NCBI GenBank assembly: GCA_003576845.1
Contig: QEVJ01000001.1
Span: 1 to 64,000 of the forward strand
DNA length: 64,000 nucleotides
Direction: 5' to 3'
Source of the DNA: Planctomycetota bacterium
Lineage (GTDB): Bacteria > Planctomycetota > Planctomycetia > Pirellulales > PLA5
Part shown: piece by piece, positions 36,018-44,071 of the stretch
How positions within the stretch are numbered: position 1 is the first letter of the stretch
Layout of the letters: each line of letters starts with the position of its first letter
The notes under the pieces: generated by a model
What the model was told of the DNA's origin: nothing
Database searches by the model: none
Seen by the model: only the letters and a program-made list of their open reading frames with translations
Program-made: the position numbers and the translations under genes

Positions 36018-36824
36018 ATGCTCGAAGACCTCCAAACGAAGCTGCACGAACAAGGGCGTTTTTGCCGTTTCGAATCGCAGTTCACCGCATTCCAGAATCT
36101 CACAGGCGAAACCCGCCGTCTTTTGATCGCCGAAGTGCATCGTTCGCGCGGCGGGGGAACTGGCAGAAGCTTTTGGCTGCATAACGGCTCAGGAATCACG
36201 ATTTTGGGGCTATGGAGTGGCCTCGAATATCACATCATGGACGAAAGCCAAGCGTGGGAAATCGTAGCAGGAGTTCTCGATGGGCGGCTTTGCATGCCCG
36301 CCGTAACGCCGAGCGTTGTCTTCGATGAGACCACGCCGGGTGGCGGAAATGTCTGGCCCGCAAATGAAACACCGCGCGCGTTGCAAAGCCGAAATGGCTA
36401 CGCGATTCGGCCGTTTGGCGCATTGCAACTCTTTCCGCGCGATTCTGGCGAACGACAACCCGAGTCCTGGGGCTTTTCAACCCAGCCGCCGTTAAGTCGC
36501 GACGAATTCATTCAGCGGCTCGCGCCTGCGGTGGACGAATGCAACCTATCACATAATGGTTTCGTCCACATCAAACTTCGCACGGCATCGGCATTAACGC
36601 GATTCCACGCCGGCGGTACGATGTGCGTCGATGACTTACTCGTACTGATGTACGAATCGATACGCGAGACGGACGATGAAGTCAGCTTGTTGCGAACACT
36701 TATCGGCACAGGCTGCACGGCGTACGATGCGTGGCAGAACCGGGTTCACTTGGACGATCCGTATTATGCCTTACCCAGCGACGGCCCTCGACCGGACGAG
36801 CCAGCGAACGCATCCGAAGAATAG
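36018..36824 (+). CDS. Unknown protein with lower GC than its neighbours
   Basis: A predicted soluble protein of 268 residues that I do not recognise. It has an early aromatic segment (SFWLHNGSGITILGLWSGLE), a PLSRDEFIQRLAPAVDE helix and conserved-looking YDAWQNRVHLDDPYY near the end. No signal peptide, membrane helix or catalytic motif is visible. Codon and base use are clearly less GC-rich than in thrC or dapB. This suggests recent acquisition or weak constraint. The 80 bases upstream contain a GTAGGGCGGGTCGAGCGA motif that resembles another planctomycete repeat. The stop is three bases before an in-frame ATG of dapB. Confidence 0.7.
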   Translation: MLEDLQTKLHEQGRFCRFESQFTAFQNLTGETRRLLIAEVHRSRGGGTGRSFWLHNGSGITILGLWSGLEYHIMDESQAWEIVAGVLDGRLCMPAVTPSVVFDETTPGGGNVWPANETPRALQSRNGYAIRPFGALQLFPRDSGERQPESWGFSTQPPLSRDEFIQRLAPAVDECNLSHNGFVHIKLRTASALTRFHAGGTMCVDDLLVLMYESIRETDDEVSLLRTLIGTGCTAYDAWQNRVHLDDPYYALPSDGPRPDEPANASEE

Positions 36825-36842
36825 ACAATGGGAACAATCGCA

Positions 36843-37640
36843 ATGACCGCACTTCGTCTCGCCATCAACGGCGCCGCCGGGCGCATGGGCCAACGCCTCG
36901 TCGCCCTCGGTTCCGCCGACCCGACGCTAAAGGTTGCAGCCGCCCTCGAATATGCCGGCCATGCGCTGCTCGGCCGCGACTCTGGCCCGATCGCTGGCGT
37001 CAGTGAACTCGGCGTGCCGCTTTCCGCCACGCTCGACGGCGCGGTCGACGCGCTGATCGATTTCTCGACGCCCGCCGGCGCGGAATCCGCGACCAAGCTC
37101 TGCACCGATCGCGGCATCCCGCTCGTCATGGCGACGACCGGCCTCACCGCCGCGCAACAGCAAGCCATCCGCGACGCCGCCGAAAGAATTCCCGTCGTCT
37201 GGGCGCCGAGCATGAGCTTCGCCGTCAACATCGCGATGAAGCTCACCGATATCGCGGGCCGCGCACTCAAAGATCATCCCAGCGGCGCGGACGTCGAAAT
37301 CATCGAGCGCCACCACCGCTTCAAAGAAGATGCCCCCAGCGGCACCGCGCTCAAGTTCGGCGAGATCGTCGCCGCCGCGATGGGCCATACCGCCGAACGC
37401 CACGGCCGCGAAGGCCGTCTCGGCAAGCGTCCACACGAAGAGATCGGCTACCACGCCGTCCGCACCGGCGACAACCCCGGCGAACACACGATCATCTTCG
37501 GCCTATTGGGCGAAACGCTCGAAGTCACCGTCCGAGCCAGCAACCGCGACTGCTACGCCCACGGGGCACTAGCGGCGGCGAAGTTCGTGGCGAAGCAAAA
37601 GCCGGGGCTATACGGCATGAACGACGTGCTCGGATTGTAA
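36843..37640 (+). CDS. dapB: 4-hydroxy-tetrahydrodipicolinate reductase
   Basis: The 265-residue enzyme reduces HTPA in lysine and diaminopimelate synthesis. The Rossmann start LRLAINGAAGRMGQRL binds NAD(P)H. DVEIIERHHRFKEDAPSGTA is the family hallmark, with the catalytic His pair and the substrate-binding lysine-like KEDAPSGTA loop. GEHTIIFGLLGETLEVTVRA follows. ATG 36843 opens directly into the Rossmann motif and has GGGA nine bases before it; ATG 36828 would add five residues. It may be transcribed with the unknown gene immediately upstream, but there is no functional link. Confidence 0.95.
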   Translation: MTALRLAINGAAGRMGQRLVALGSADPTLKVAAALEYAGHALLGRDSGPIAGVSELGVPLSATLDGAVDALIDFSTPAGAESATKLCTDRGIPLVMATTGLTAAQQQAIRDAAERIPVVWAPSMSFAVNIAMKLTDIAGRALKDHPSGADVEIIERHHRFKEDAPSGTALKFGEIVAAAMGHTAERHGREGRLGKRPHEEIGYHAVRTGDNPGEHTIIFGLLGETLEVTVRASNRDCYAHGALAAAKFVAKQKPGLYGMNDVLGL

Positions 37641-37710
37641 ACGATTCGCACATCACCTGATTGTAGCTTCGTCGGCGATTCTCGGGATGCACGAAAAACA
37701 CATCGATACG

Positions 37711-37865
37711 TTTTTTAACGCAGAGAGGTTTCGCAGAGTGCGCAGAGAGGAATCGAATCGGCGACGTTTCGCAGCCGAGCACGTCATAGCGGTGACTTCC
37801 GTCGATCGAATTCTCTGCGACCTCTGCGCGTCCTCCGCGTCTCTGCGTTAAAAAACTAACCAACT
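37711..37865. repeat. CTCTGCGTTAAAAAA inverted element
   Basis: The left part begins TTTTTTAACGCAGAGAGGTT and the right part ends CTCTGCGTTAAAAAACTAAC, so the outer 15 bases of each are perfect reverse complements. Both arms repeat CGCAGAG or CTCTGCG three or four times. The arms are separated by about 65 bases. The right arm is closely matched by 14071-14124. The element fills most of the gap between dapB and the acyltransferase gene. Confidence 0.7.
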
Positions 37866-37917
37866 CCGATGGCACATACGAGCTAGAGCAGTCGCAACTC
37901 ATCTTCTAGAGGCGCGA

Positions 37918-39126
37918 ATGAATCCGTATCGGATGGCCATGCCGCCGCGTTCGTGGGAGACGCGCCTCCGGCCGCGGCTCGTGCGGTTATTGCGGCGATT
38001 TCGGCGCTGGAAGCGGGTGCAGGATCAGCGTCTCATCGACGTCGAGGTTCGAGGTCGCGAGCGATTGGTCGACTTGCTCAAAGGCAACGTCGGCTTGCTG
38101 TTGACGCCGAACCACTCGACCCACGCCGACCCGTTCACGATGTACGAACTCGCCGATCAGGTCGACCGCCCGTTCCACTTCATGTCGACCTGGCACGTGT
38201 TCGAGGCCCAGAATCGCGTCGGCCAGCGGATGCTCCAATGGCACGGCGTGTTCAGCGTCGACCGCGAAGGGAACGACCTCAAAGCGTTCAAGCAAGCCGT
38301 CAACATCGTCCAAACCGACCGACACCCGCTCGTCATTTTTCCCGAGGGCGAAGTCTATCATTGCAACGACAAAGTGACGCCGTTTCGCGACGGGCCCGCG
38401 GCGATCGCGCTGGCGGCGGCGCGTCGGGCAGAGCGGCCGGTGATGTGCGTTCCCGTCGCGCTCAAGTATCGCTACCTCGACGACCCGATGAGCGAGTTGC
38501 TCGAAGTGATGGAAAAGCTCGAACGCGAGGTCTTCTGGCGACCGCGGCCGGAACGCCCGTTAGTCGAGCGGATCTATTCGCTGGCCGAGGCGCTGCTGGT
38601 GCTCAAAGAGTTGGAATTCCTCGGCGCGGCCCGCAGCGGCGCGATCGTCGCGCGCTTGCAAGGCCTGGCCGAGCACGTCCTTGGCGCCGCCGAACAGCGT
38701 TGCGGCATCGCCCCGCCCGCGGGAACGACGATTCCCGAACGGGTCAAAGCCGTTCGCCGCGCGGCGCTCGAAAAGCTCGAATCGCACGCCGAGCACGATC
38801 CCCAGCGGACGGCGATCCGCAACGTCCTCGACGACGCCTTCTTCGTCGTCCAGCTTTTCAGCTATCCCGGGAATTACCTCACCGAGAATGCCAGCATCGA
38901 ACGCCTCGCCGAAACGATCGACAAGCTGGAAGAGGACGTGCTCGGCAAATATTCGGCCACGATTCGCAGCCGCCGCGCCGTGACCGTCGCCATCGGCGAA
39001 CCGATCGCCGCCGCCAGCGAAAAGGGCAACAAAAACGCAGTCGGCGAGCTTACCGAAACGCTCGAACGCCGCGTGCAAGCGCTGCTCGACGAACTCAACG
39101 GTTCGCAAACCGCGGCGACGCCGTAA
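37918..39126 (+). CDS. PlsC-like glycerolipid acyltransferase with long C-terminal extension
   Basis: The first 220 residues match lysophosphatidic-acid acyltransferases. The catalytic NHSTHADP is near residue 64 and the substrate-binding FPEGEVYH near 141, with MCVPVALKYRYLDD following. Such enzymes put the second acyl chain on glycerol-3-phosphate lipids. The remaining 180 residues are helical and charged, ending in a TVAIGEPI and coiled-coil-like segment, and are not part of the usual 200-250 residue enzyme. An AGAGG site is close before the ATG. No signal peptide and no strong membrane helix is seen. Confidence 0.88.
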   Translation: MNPYRMAMPPRSWETRLRPRLVRLLRRFRRWKRVQDQRLIDVEVRGRERLVDLLKGNVGLLLTPNHSTHADPFTMYELADQVDRPFHFMSTWHVFEAQNRVGQRMLQWHGVFSVDREGNDLKAFKQAVNIVQTDRHPLVIFPEGEVYHCNDKVTPFRDGPAAIALAAARRAERPVMCVPVALKYRYLDDPMSELLEVMEKLEREVFWRPRPERPLVERIYSLAEALLVLKELEFLGAARSGAIVARLQGLAEHVLGAAEQRCGIAPPAGTTIPERVKAVRRAALEKLESHAEHDPQRTAIRNVLDDAFFVVQLFSYPGNYLTENASIERLAETIDKLEEDVLGKYSATIRSRRAVTVAIGEPIAAASEKGNKNAVGELTETLERRVQALLDELNGSQTAATP

Positions 39127-39141
39127 TCGCCACGTCGCGGC

Positions 39142-40035
39142 TTAGCTGCTGGCGGAGTCGCGAGTGAGAGCCGCCAGATACGCAGCGATGCCTTCCCGCC
39201 ACGTCGGCAGTCCTGGCCCTCCGAGCCGCGCGTATATGGTCGTATCGAGCACGCTATACTTCGGACGCGGAGCAATCGGCTCTTTGGTCTTCGCGTATTC
39301 TTGCGTCGTGATCGCCTCGACTCGCGTGTTCACGCCAGCCTGACGAAACAACTCGACGGCGAACTCGCACCACGAAACGGCCCCGCGGTCGACCACGTGA
39401 TACGTGCCCCAGGCCTCGCGTTCGAGCAGAAACAGCACCGCCGCCGCCAGATGCGGCACGTATGTCGGTGAGCAGACCTGATCGGCGACTACGCGCACCG
39501 CGTTCCGCTCGCGCCCCAGACGCAGCATCGTCTGCGCGAAGTTGGTCACCTGCTGAAACGCTCGCGGCGCCGCGTACAGGCCGCAGGTTCGCACGACCAA
39601 ATGCTTTGGGCAACTCGCCGCAAAACGCTCGCCCGCAAGTTTGCTCTCGCCGTACACGTTCACCGGCGCGGGCGAGTCGTCCTCGGTGTAAGGCGTCGTC
39701 CGCCCGCGGTCGCCGCCGAACACGTAGTCGGTACTGATCTGCACGAGCGGAATGTCCCGCGCCGCACATGTCCGCGCAAGAGTCTCGACGGCGTCCGCAT
39801 TCACGCGAAAGCACTGCTCGGCACTCGTTTCCGCGGCGTCAACGTGCGTGTAGGCCGCGCAATTGACGACCGCCTCGATCGAGTCGTCCTCGTCTTCGTG
39901 GTCGAGGAGCATAACGACTTCGATCGCCTCGGTAATATCCAAGAGATCGCGGTCATACGCCGTCGCCCGGCGTCCGAGCCGCGCGGCCAGTTCGCTGCCA
40001 AGCTGACCTCCCGCTCCCGTGACCAGGATCGTCAT
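39142..40035 (-). CDS. rfbD: dTDP-4-dehydrorhamnose reductase-like protein
   Basis: A 297-residue short-chain dehydrogenase of the RfbD type. The nucleotide-binding GAGGQLGSEL is at the N-terminus, and NCAAYTHVDAAE and QISTDYVFGG follow. The catalytic tyrosine and lysine are in VYGESKLAGE, and VRTCGLY and VADQVCSPTYV complete the family pattern. RfbD makes dTDP-L-rhamnose; related proteins act on other sugars. The genes for the earlier rhamnose steps (rfbA, rfbB, rfbC) are not in the window. GAGG eight bases before the ATG supports the start. It is convergent with the acyltransferase. Confidence 0.88.
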   Translation of the reverse strand: MTILVTGAGGQLGSELAARLGRRATAYDRDLLDITEAIEVVMLLDHEDEDDSIEAVVNCAAYTHVDAAETSAEQCFRVNADAVETLARTCAARDIPLVQISTDYVFGGDRGRTTPYTEDDSPAPVNVYGESKLAGERFAASCPKHLVVRTCGLYAAPRAFQQVTNFAQTMLRLGRERNAVRVVADQVCSPTYVPHLAAAVLFLLEREAWGTYHVVDRGAVSWCEFAVELFRQAGVNTRVEAITTQEYAKTKEPIAPRPKYSVLDTTIYARLGGPGLPTWREGIAAYLAALTRDSASS

Positions 40036-40231
40036 GCCTATTCCTCGCCGAACGCGGCCGCCCGCAGTGCTGGGAATCCCGATCCAAACGCTACGACCGC
40101 CAATAAGCTACTCTCGGTCGCCCATTTTACCATGCGGCCCCGAACCATACGTTTCCCGCCGTTGCCCGGGTCGTACATAATAAGGATCGCCGCCGCGTCC
40201 GCCGCGGATCGACCCGTCCGCCGAATCGGCC

Positions 40232-40870
40232 ATGTCCATCATCTCGTCCCGCAAATCGCCCGCGCTTGCCGCGACTCCGCGCGAGGAAGGCTCTTCCCGC
40301 CGCGGCGCCGAGTCGGCCCTGCGCTTAGGGCGGTGGCCGTTGCGCGACGAACCCCGTTCGACGGCGCTGGTCCTCGTCGCGATCGGCGTGTTGGTTGCGC
40401 TGGTGGCCGCGCAGACGGCAAGTTTCGCGGCCGCGGCACTCGTGCTCCTCGTGCTCGCGCTCGCGGATTGGCGAAACGTCCTGCCCGCGACCTATCTGCT
40501 CGACGCCTCGGGCATCGAGCAGCACGTCCTGTTCCTGCGGCGGCGGGTCGCGTGGGCGGCGGTCGCCCGCTGCGAGGTTTGGCCCGAAGGCGTTCGCCTG
40601 CTGCGTTCGGCGGCGGGGCATCCGCTCGACGGCTTGCGAAGCATTTTCATTCCCTGGGGCGACGACCGCGAGGCGATCCTGGCCCTGCTCGCCCGCCGCG
40701 CGTTGCGCGCCCACCTGGTCGACGGTCAAGGCCGCGCCGTGCTCCCCTCGACCGCCAGCCATCCGGCGACGCCACCGTCTTCGATCCCGACCGCCAGTCC
40801 CCTGCCGCTGCCGACCGCCGAACCGCCGACCACGACCACTTCCGTGCTCCCGCCGGATGCAACCGGTTGA
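40232..40870 (+). CDS. Small membrane protein upstream of the nonulosonate genes, unknown
   Basis: A 212-residue protein with a charged N-terminus, two hydrophobic helices (STALVLVAIGVLVALVAAQT; FAAAALVLLVLALADW) and a small strand-rich cytosolic domain (LDASGIEQHVLFLRRRVAWA). The C-terminal 50 residues are proline- and threonine-rich. The layout resembles membrane proteins with a PH-like domain, but I cannot name a family. It precedes the NeuB-like gene by 47 bases. Confidence 0.65.
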   Translation: MSIISSRKSPALAATPREEGSSRRGAESALRLGRWPLRDEPRSTALVLVAIGVLVALVAAQTASFAAAALVLLVLALADWRNVLPATYLLDASGIEQHVLFLRRRVAWAAVARCEVWPEGVRLLRSAAGHPLDGLRSIFIPWGDDREAILALLARRALRAHLVDGQGRAVLPSTASHPATPPSSIPTASPLPLPTAEPPTTTTSVLPPDATG

Positions 40871-40917
40871 CTTCGCGTCGGTCTACGTAACACCCACCCT
40901 CGTTTCGAGCTGCCGCC

Positions 40918-41949
40918 TTGTTTGACCACCCTTGCGAAATCGCGTTTGGTTCCCGCCGCGTCGGTCCCGCGCAGCCGGTCTACATCATCGCGGAACTGGC
41001 GTGCGCCCATCAGGGTGAGTTCGAATTTGCCGAGCGCTCTGTCGCCGCCGCCGCCGAAGCCGGCGCCGATGCCGTCAAGTTCCAAGCCTTCACGGCCGAC
41101 GGACTCGTCGTCCCCGGACACGACCTGCATGCAAAGTATCTGGCGTGGCAATTCTCGCCGAGCCAATGGTCGGCCCTTGCCGCACAGGCGCGGAATCTCG
41201 GCTTGGGCGTGCTCATCGACGTCTTCGAGCCGTACAGCTTGGAAATCGCCCGCACCCTCTCCGCCGACGGCTTAAAAGTCCACTCCACGAACGTCACGAA
41301 CCCGATGTTCCTCGAACGGGTCGCGGCGCTCGGTCTGCCCGTGATGATTGGCGCGGGCGGGACGACGGAACCCGAGATCCGCGCGGCGATCGGCGTGCTC
41401 GCTCGCCACAACACACCGTTCACGCTCGTGCACGGCTTTCAAGCGTATCCCACCGCCGACGCCGACACGCACCTGCGCCGTCTCGCCACGCTCGCCCGAG
41501 ACTTCCGTTGCCCCGTCGGTTTCGCCGGCCACGCCGACGGCGCGAGCGACGCCGCGATCCACCAGAACCTCGTCGCGCTGGGCCTCGGCTGTTCGATCCT
41601 CGAAACGCACCTGACGCTCGACCGTTCGCCGCAGCGGGCGGATTACCACTCGTCGCTCTTGCCCGAGCGATTCGCACAGATGGTCGCCGCAGTCCGTAGT
41701 ATGGAGACCACCCTAGGAAGCGGCGGCTATGAACTCGGCCCGGCCGAAGCCCAATACCGCGCAACCTTCAAGGCCTACCTCGTGGCAAGCCGCGACCTCG
41801 CCGCCGGCCACGTCCTCACGCCGACCGACTTCGCATTCAAACGCGCCGCCACAGGACTGCTACCCAGCCAAGCCGAAAAGCTCCTCGGCCGCCCACTAAC
41901 ACGTGACATTCCAAAAGACACGCCAATCGTCGAGCAACACGTTCACTAG
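40918..41949 (+). CDS. Divergent NeuB-like nonulosonate synthase
   Basis: A 343-residue TIM-barrel protein with a C-terminal SAF domain, the layout of NeuB/SpsE sialic-acid synthases. The opening YIIAELACAHQGEFEFAE and AGADAVKFQAFTADG are typical. Several core motifs are altered: usual KIASGD is KVHSTNVTNP, usual SDHT is AGHADG, and usual EKHFTLDR is ETHLTLDR. Lysine and histidine positions are mostly kept, so activity is possible with a different sugar. The C-terminal SRDLAAGHVLTPTDFAFKRA is a SAF/antifreeze-like domain. The start is TTG, with no strong Shine-Dalgarno. The next gene begins 75 bases after its stop and encodes a second, more standard NeuB. Confidence 0.82.
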   Translation: MFDHPCEIAFGSRRVGPAQPVYIIAELACAHQGEFEFAERSVAAAAEAGADAVKFQAFTADGLVVPGHDLHAKYLAWQFSPSQWSALAAQARNLGLGVLIDVFEPYSLEIARTLSADGLKVHSTNVTNPMFLERVAALGLPVMIGAGGTTEPEIRAAIGVLARHNTPFTLVHGFQAYPTADADTHLRRLATLARDFRCPVGFAGHADGASDAAIHQNLVALGLGCSILETHLTLDRSPQRADYHSSLLPERFAQMVAAVRSMETTLGSGGYELGPAEAQYRATFKAYLVASRDLAAGHVLTPTDFAFKRAATGLLPSQAEKLLGRPLTRDIPKDTPIVEQHVH

Positions 41950-41965
41950 TTTAGCGCACGACGTT

Positions 41966-42022
41966 ACCCCCCGAATCCCGAACCCCAAATCTCGACTCCC
42001 GAGCCCCGCGCCCCTCTCCTGC
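41966..42022. repeat. C-rich degenerate array before the SpsF-NeuB start
   Basis: A run of short C-rich units (CCCCCCGAATCCCGAACCCC, then AAATCTCGACTCCCGAG and CCCCGCGCCCCTCTCC) ends one base before the ATG at 42024. The text resembles arrays at 44311, 44841, 48505 and 54321. No ribosome binding site is visible inside it. Confidence 0.55.
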
Positions 42023-42023
42023 C

Positions 42024-43928
42024 ATGAAAATCGCCGTCCTCCTAGCCGTCCGCACCGTCTCCACGCGGCTCCCGCACAAGATCATGCGCCAGATCAAGGG
42101 CCGCACGGTGTTCGAGCACACCGTCGAGCGGCTCAAGCGCTCCCGACGCTGCCAGGACGTCGTCGTCTGCACGTCGACCAGTCCCGTCGACGACATCGTC
42201 GCCGACACGGCCGCGATCATTCGCTGGTCGTGCTTTCGCGGCAGCGAAAACGACGTGATGGGCCGGTTCTACGAAGCGGCAAAGCAGCACAAGGTGGACC
42301 TGATCGTCCGGGCCCAGGGCGACAATATGTTCGTCTCGCCCGAGTACATCGACGCGATGCTCGACAAGCACCTCGCCGCCGACGCCGATTGGGCGGTGGT
42401 CGACGGCCTCCCCTGGGGCATGAAATCCGAGACGATCAGCTTTCGCGCGCTCGAACGCGCCTACACCCACGCCGAAGACACCAGCATGTCCGAGTACATG
42501 ACCTGGTTCTTCGACCAGCCTCAATACTTCAAAACCCTGCACATCGAAGCCGACGAAGCCGATCGGCGGCCCACATATCGCGTCACGATGGACACGCCGG
42601 CCGATCTCGCGCTCGTGCGGGCCGTGTGCAACGAGTTCGACAAGCCGCCGGCCGAAATCACCACCCGCGAGATCATCGATCTGCTCGATCGCCGGCCCGA
42701 CCTGGTCGCGATCAACGCCCAAACGCCCGACCGTATCGCCGACAAGACGATCCGCGCCCGGGTTAACACGCGAATTCTCGACACGCCGCGGACGGTCGAG
42801 CATCGCGTCGCCGATTCGGCCGAGATTCGCCCATCGATGGGTCCGAGCCTCGCCCGCATCGCGGCGTTCGGCTTCGATCCGCTGCCGGCCATCGAGCTTC
42901 CCAGCGGCCGCTGCATCGGCGACGAGTACCCGACGTTCGTCATTGCCGAAATCGGCCAGAACCACAACGGCAGCGTGGATATCGCCAAGCAGCTCATCGA
43001 CGTCGCCGCGATGCACCAGGCCGACGCGGTGAAGTCGTGCAAACGCGATTTGTCGTGCGAATTGACGGCGGAAGCGTGGAACCGGCCCTACGAAGGTCCG
43101 CAGTCGTTCGGCCGCACCTACGGCGAGCATCGGCGGGCGCTGGAACTTACGCCCGAGCAGCACGCCGAGCTGATGGCCTACTGCAAATCGAAGGGCATGG
43201 AGTATTTTTGCTCCGCCTGCGACGCGCCGAGCGTCGACGTGATGGAACGGATCGGCGTCAATCTCTACAAAGTCGCCAGCCGCGATCTGACCAACCTGCC
43301 GCTCATCGAAAAAATGGCCCAGACCGGCAAGCCGATCATCCTCGCCGCGGGCATGGCGACGGAAGAGGACGTCGCCGACGCGCTGATCGCAATCCGCAAG
43401 CACCACAACCGGATCGTCGTGTTGCAATGCACGTCGGAATACCCAACACCATACGAGGATTGCAACCTGCTGGCGATGCACACGATTCGGCGAAAGTTCA
43501 ACGTGCTCACCGGCCTGAGCGACCACACGATCGGCATCATGACGTCGTCGGTCGCCGCGGCGCTCGGTGCGTGCGCCGTCGAAAAGCATCTCACGCTGGC
43601 CCGGTACATGAAGGGCACCGACCACGCGTGCAGTCTCGAACCGGACGGCCTGCGGCGGATCGTCCGCGACATCCGCAACTGCGAACGGGCGCTCGGCAAC
43701 GGCGTGCTCGAACCGGCCGAAGGCGTCCGCTACGCCCGCGAAAAGCTCGGCCGCAGCGTCGTGACGCGCGTTCCCATCGTCGCCGGACAGAAAATCACCG
43801 AAGACATGCTCACGCTCAAAAGCCCCGGCACGGGCCTCAAATGGCGCGAACGAGATCAAATCGTCGGCCGCCAGGCGAAGCGGTCGATCCCGGCCGATGC
43901 GCTGATCCTGCGCGACGACGTGGAGTAG
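42024..43928 (+). CDS. Bifunctional cytidylyltransferase-NeuB (SpsF-SpsE type) protein
   Basis: One 634-residue frame joins two enzymes of nonulosonic-acid synthesis. Residues 1-230 are an SpsF/CMP-NeuAc-synthetase-like cytidylyltransferase: VSTRLPHKIM replaces the usual GSTRLPGKV, and DVVVCTSTSP, FRGSENDVMGRFYEAA and IVRAQGDNMF follow. Residues about 300-545 are a NeuB: FVIAEIGQNHNGSVDIAK, ADAVKSCKRDLS, YKVASRDLTNLPLIEKMAQT, QCTSEYPTPYEDCNL, GLSDHTIGI and VEKHLTLAR. Residues about 570-634 are a SAF domain (GRSVVTRVPIVAGQKITEDM). The NeuB half retains the expected Mn and PEP ligands, although VKFQ is VKSC. In Bacillus spsE and spsF are separate neighbours. The product probably condenses PEP with a hexosamine derivative and activates the acid with CTP. 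Confidence 0.9.
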   Translation: MKIAVLLAVRTVSTRLPHKIMRQIKGRTVFEHTVERLKRSRRCQDVVVCTSTSPVDDIVADTAAIIRWSCFRGSENDVMGRFYEAAKQHKVDLIVRAQGDNMFVSPEYIDAMLDKHLAADADWAVVDGLPWGMKSETISFRALERAYTHAEDTSMSEYMTWFFDQPQYFKTLHIEADEADRRPTYRVTMDTPADLALVRAVCNEFDKPPAEITTREIIDLLDRRPDLVAINAQTPDRIADKTIRARVNTRILDTPRTVEHRVADSAEIRPSMGPSLARIAAFGFDPLPAIELPSGRCIGDEYPTFVIAEIGQNHNGSVDIAKQLIDVAAMHQADAVKSCKRDLSCELTAEAWNRPYEGPQSFGRTYGEHRRALELTPEQHAELMAYCKSKGMEYFCSACDAPSVDVMERIGVNLYKVASRDLTNLPLIEKMAQTGKPIILAAGMATEEDVADALIAIRKHHNRIVVLQCTSEYPTPYEDCNLLAMHTIRRKFNVLTGLSDHTIGIMTSSVAAALGACAVEKHLTLARYMKGTDHACSLEPDGLRRIVRDIRNCERALGNGVLEPAEGVRYAREKLGRSVVTRVPIVAGQKITEDMLTLKSPGTGLKWRERDQIVGRQAKRSIPADALILRDDVE

Positions 43929-43952
43929 TTCGGCGTCCGAGCGCATCGAGAA

Positions 43953-44046
43953 TTGGGTGCCACTGCTGGCTCGTCCAGCAGTGAGCATTGCCGAACGAGG
44001 TTGCCTCGCGAACCGCACTTCTGGACGAGCCAGCAGTGGCACCCAA
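43953..44046. repeat. Long inverted repeat, GTGCCACTG family, variant copy
   Basis: Arms 43953-43983 and 44016-44046 are reverse complements over 31 bases with one mismatch and a 32-base loop. Each arm begins TTGGGTGCCACTGCTGGCTC and contains its own hairpin, CTGCTGG and CCAGCAG. The core is a CTG-expanded version of the units at 190 and 697. It sits between convergent genes and could stop transcripts from both sides. Confidence 0.8.
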
Positions 44047-44071
44047 AGCCAAACCAATAGTTGATGCTGCA

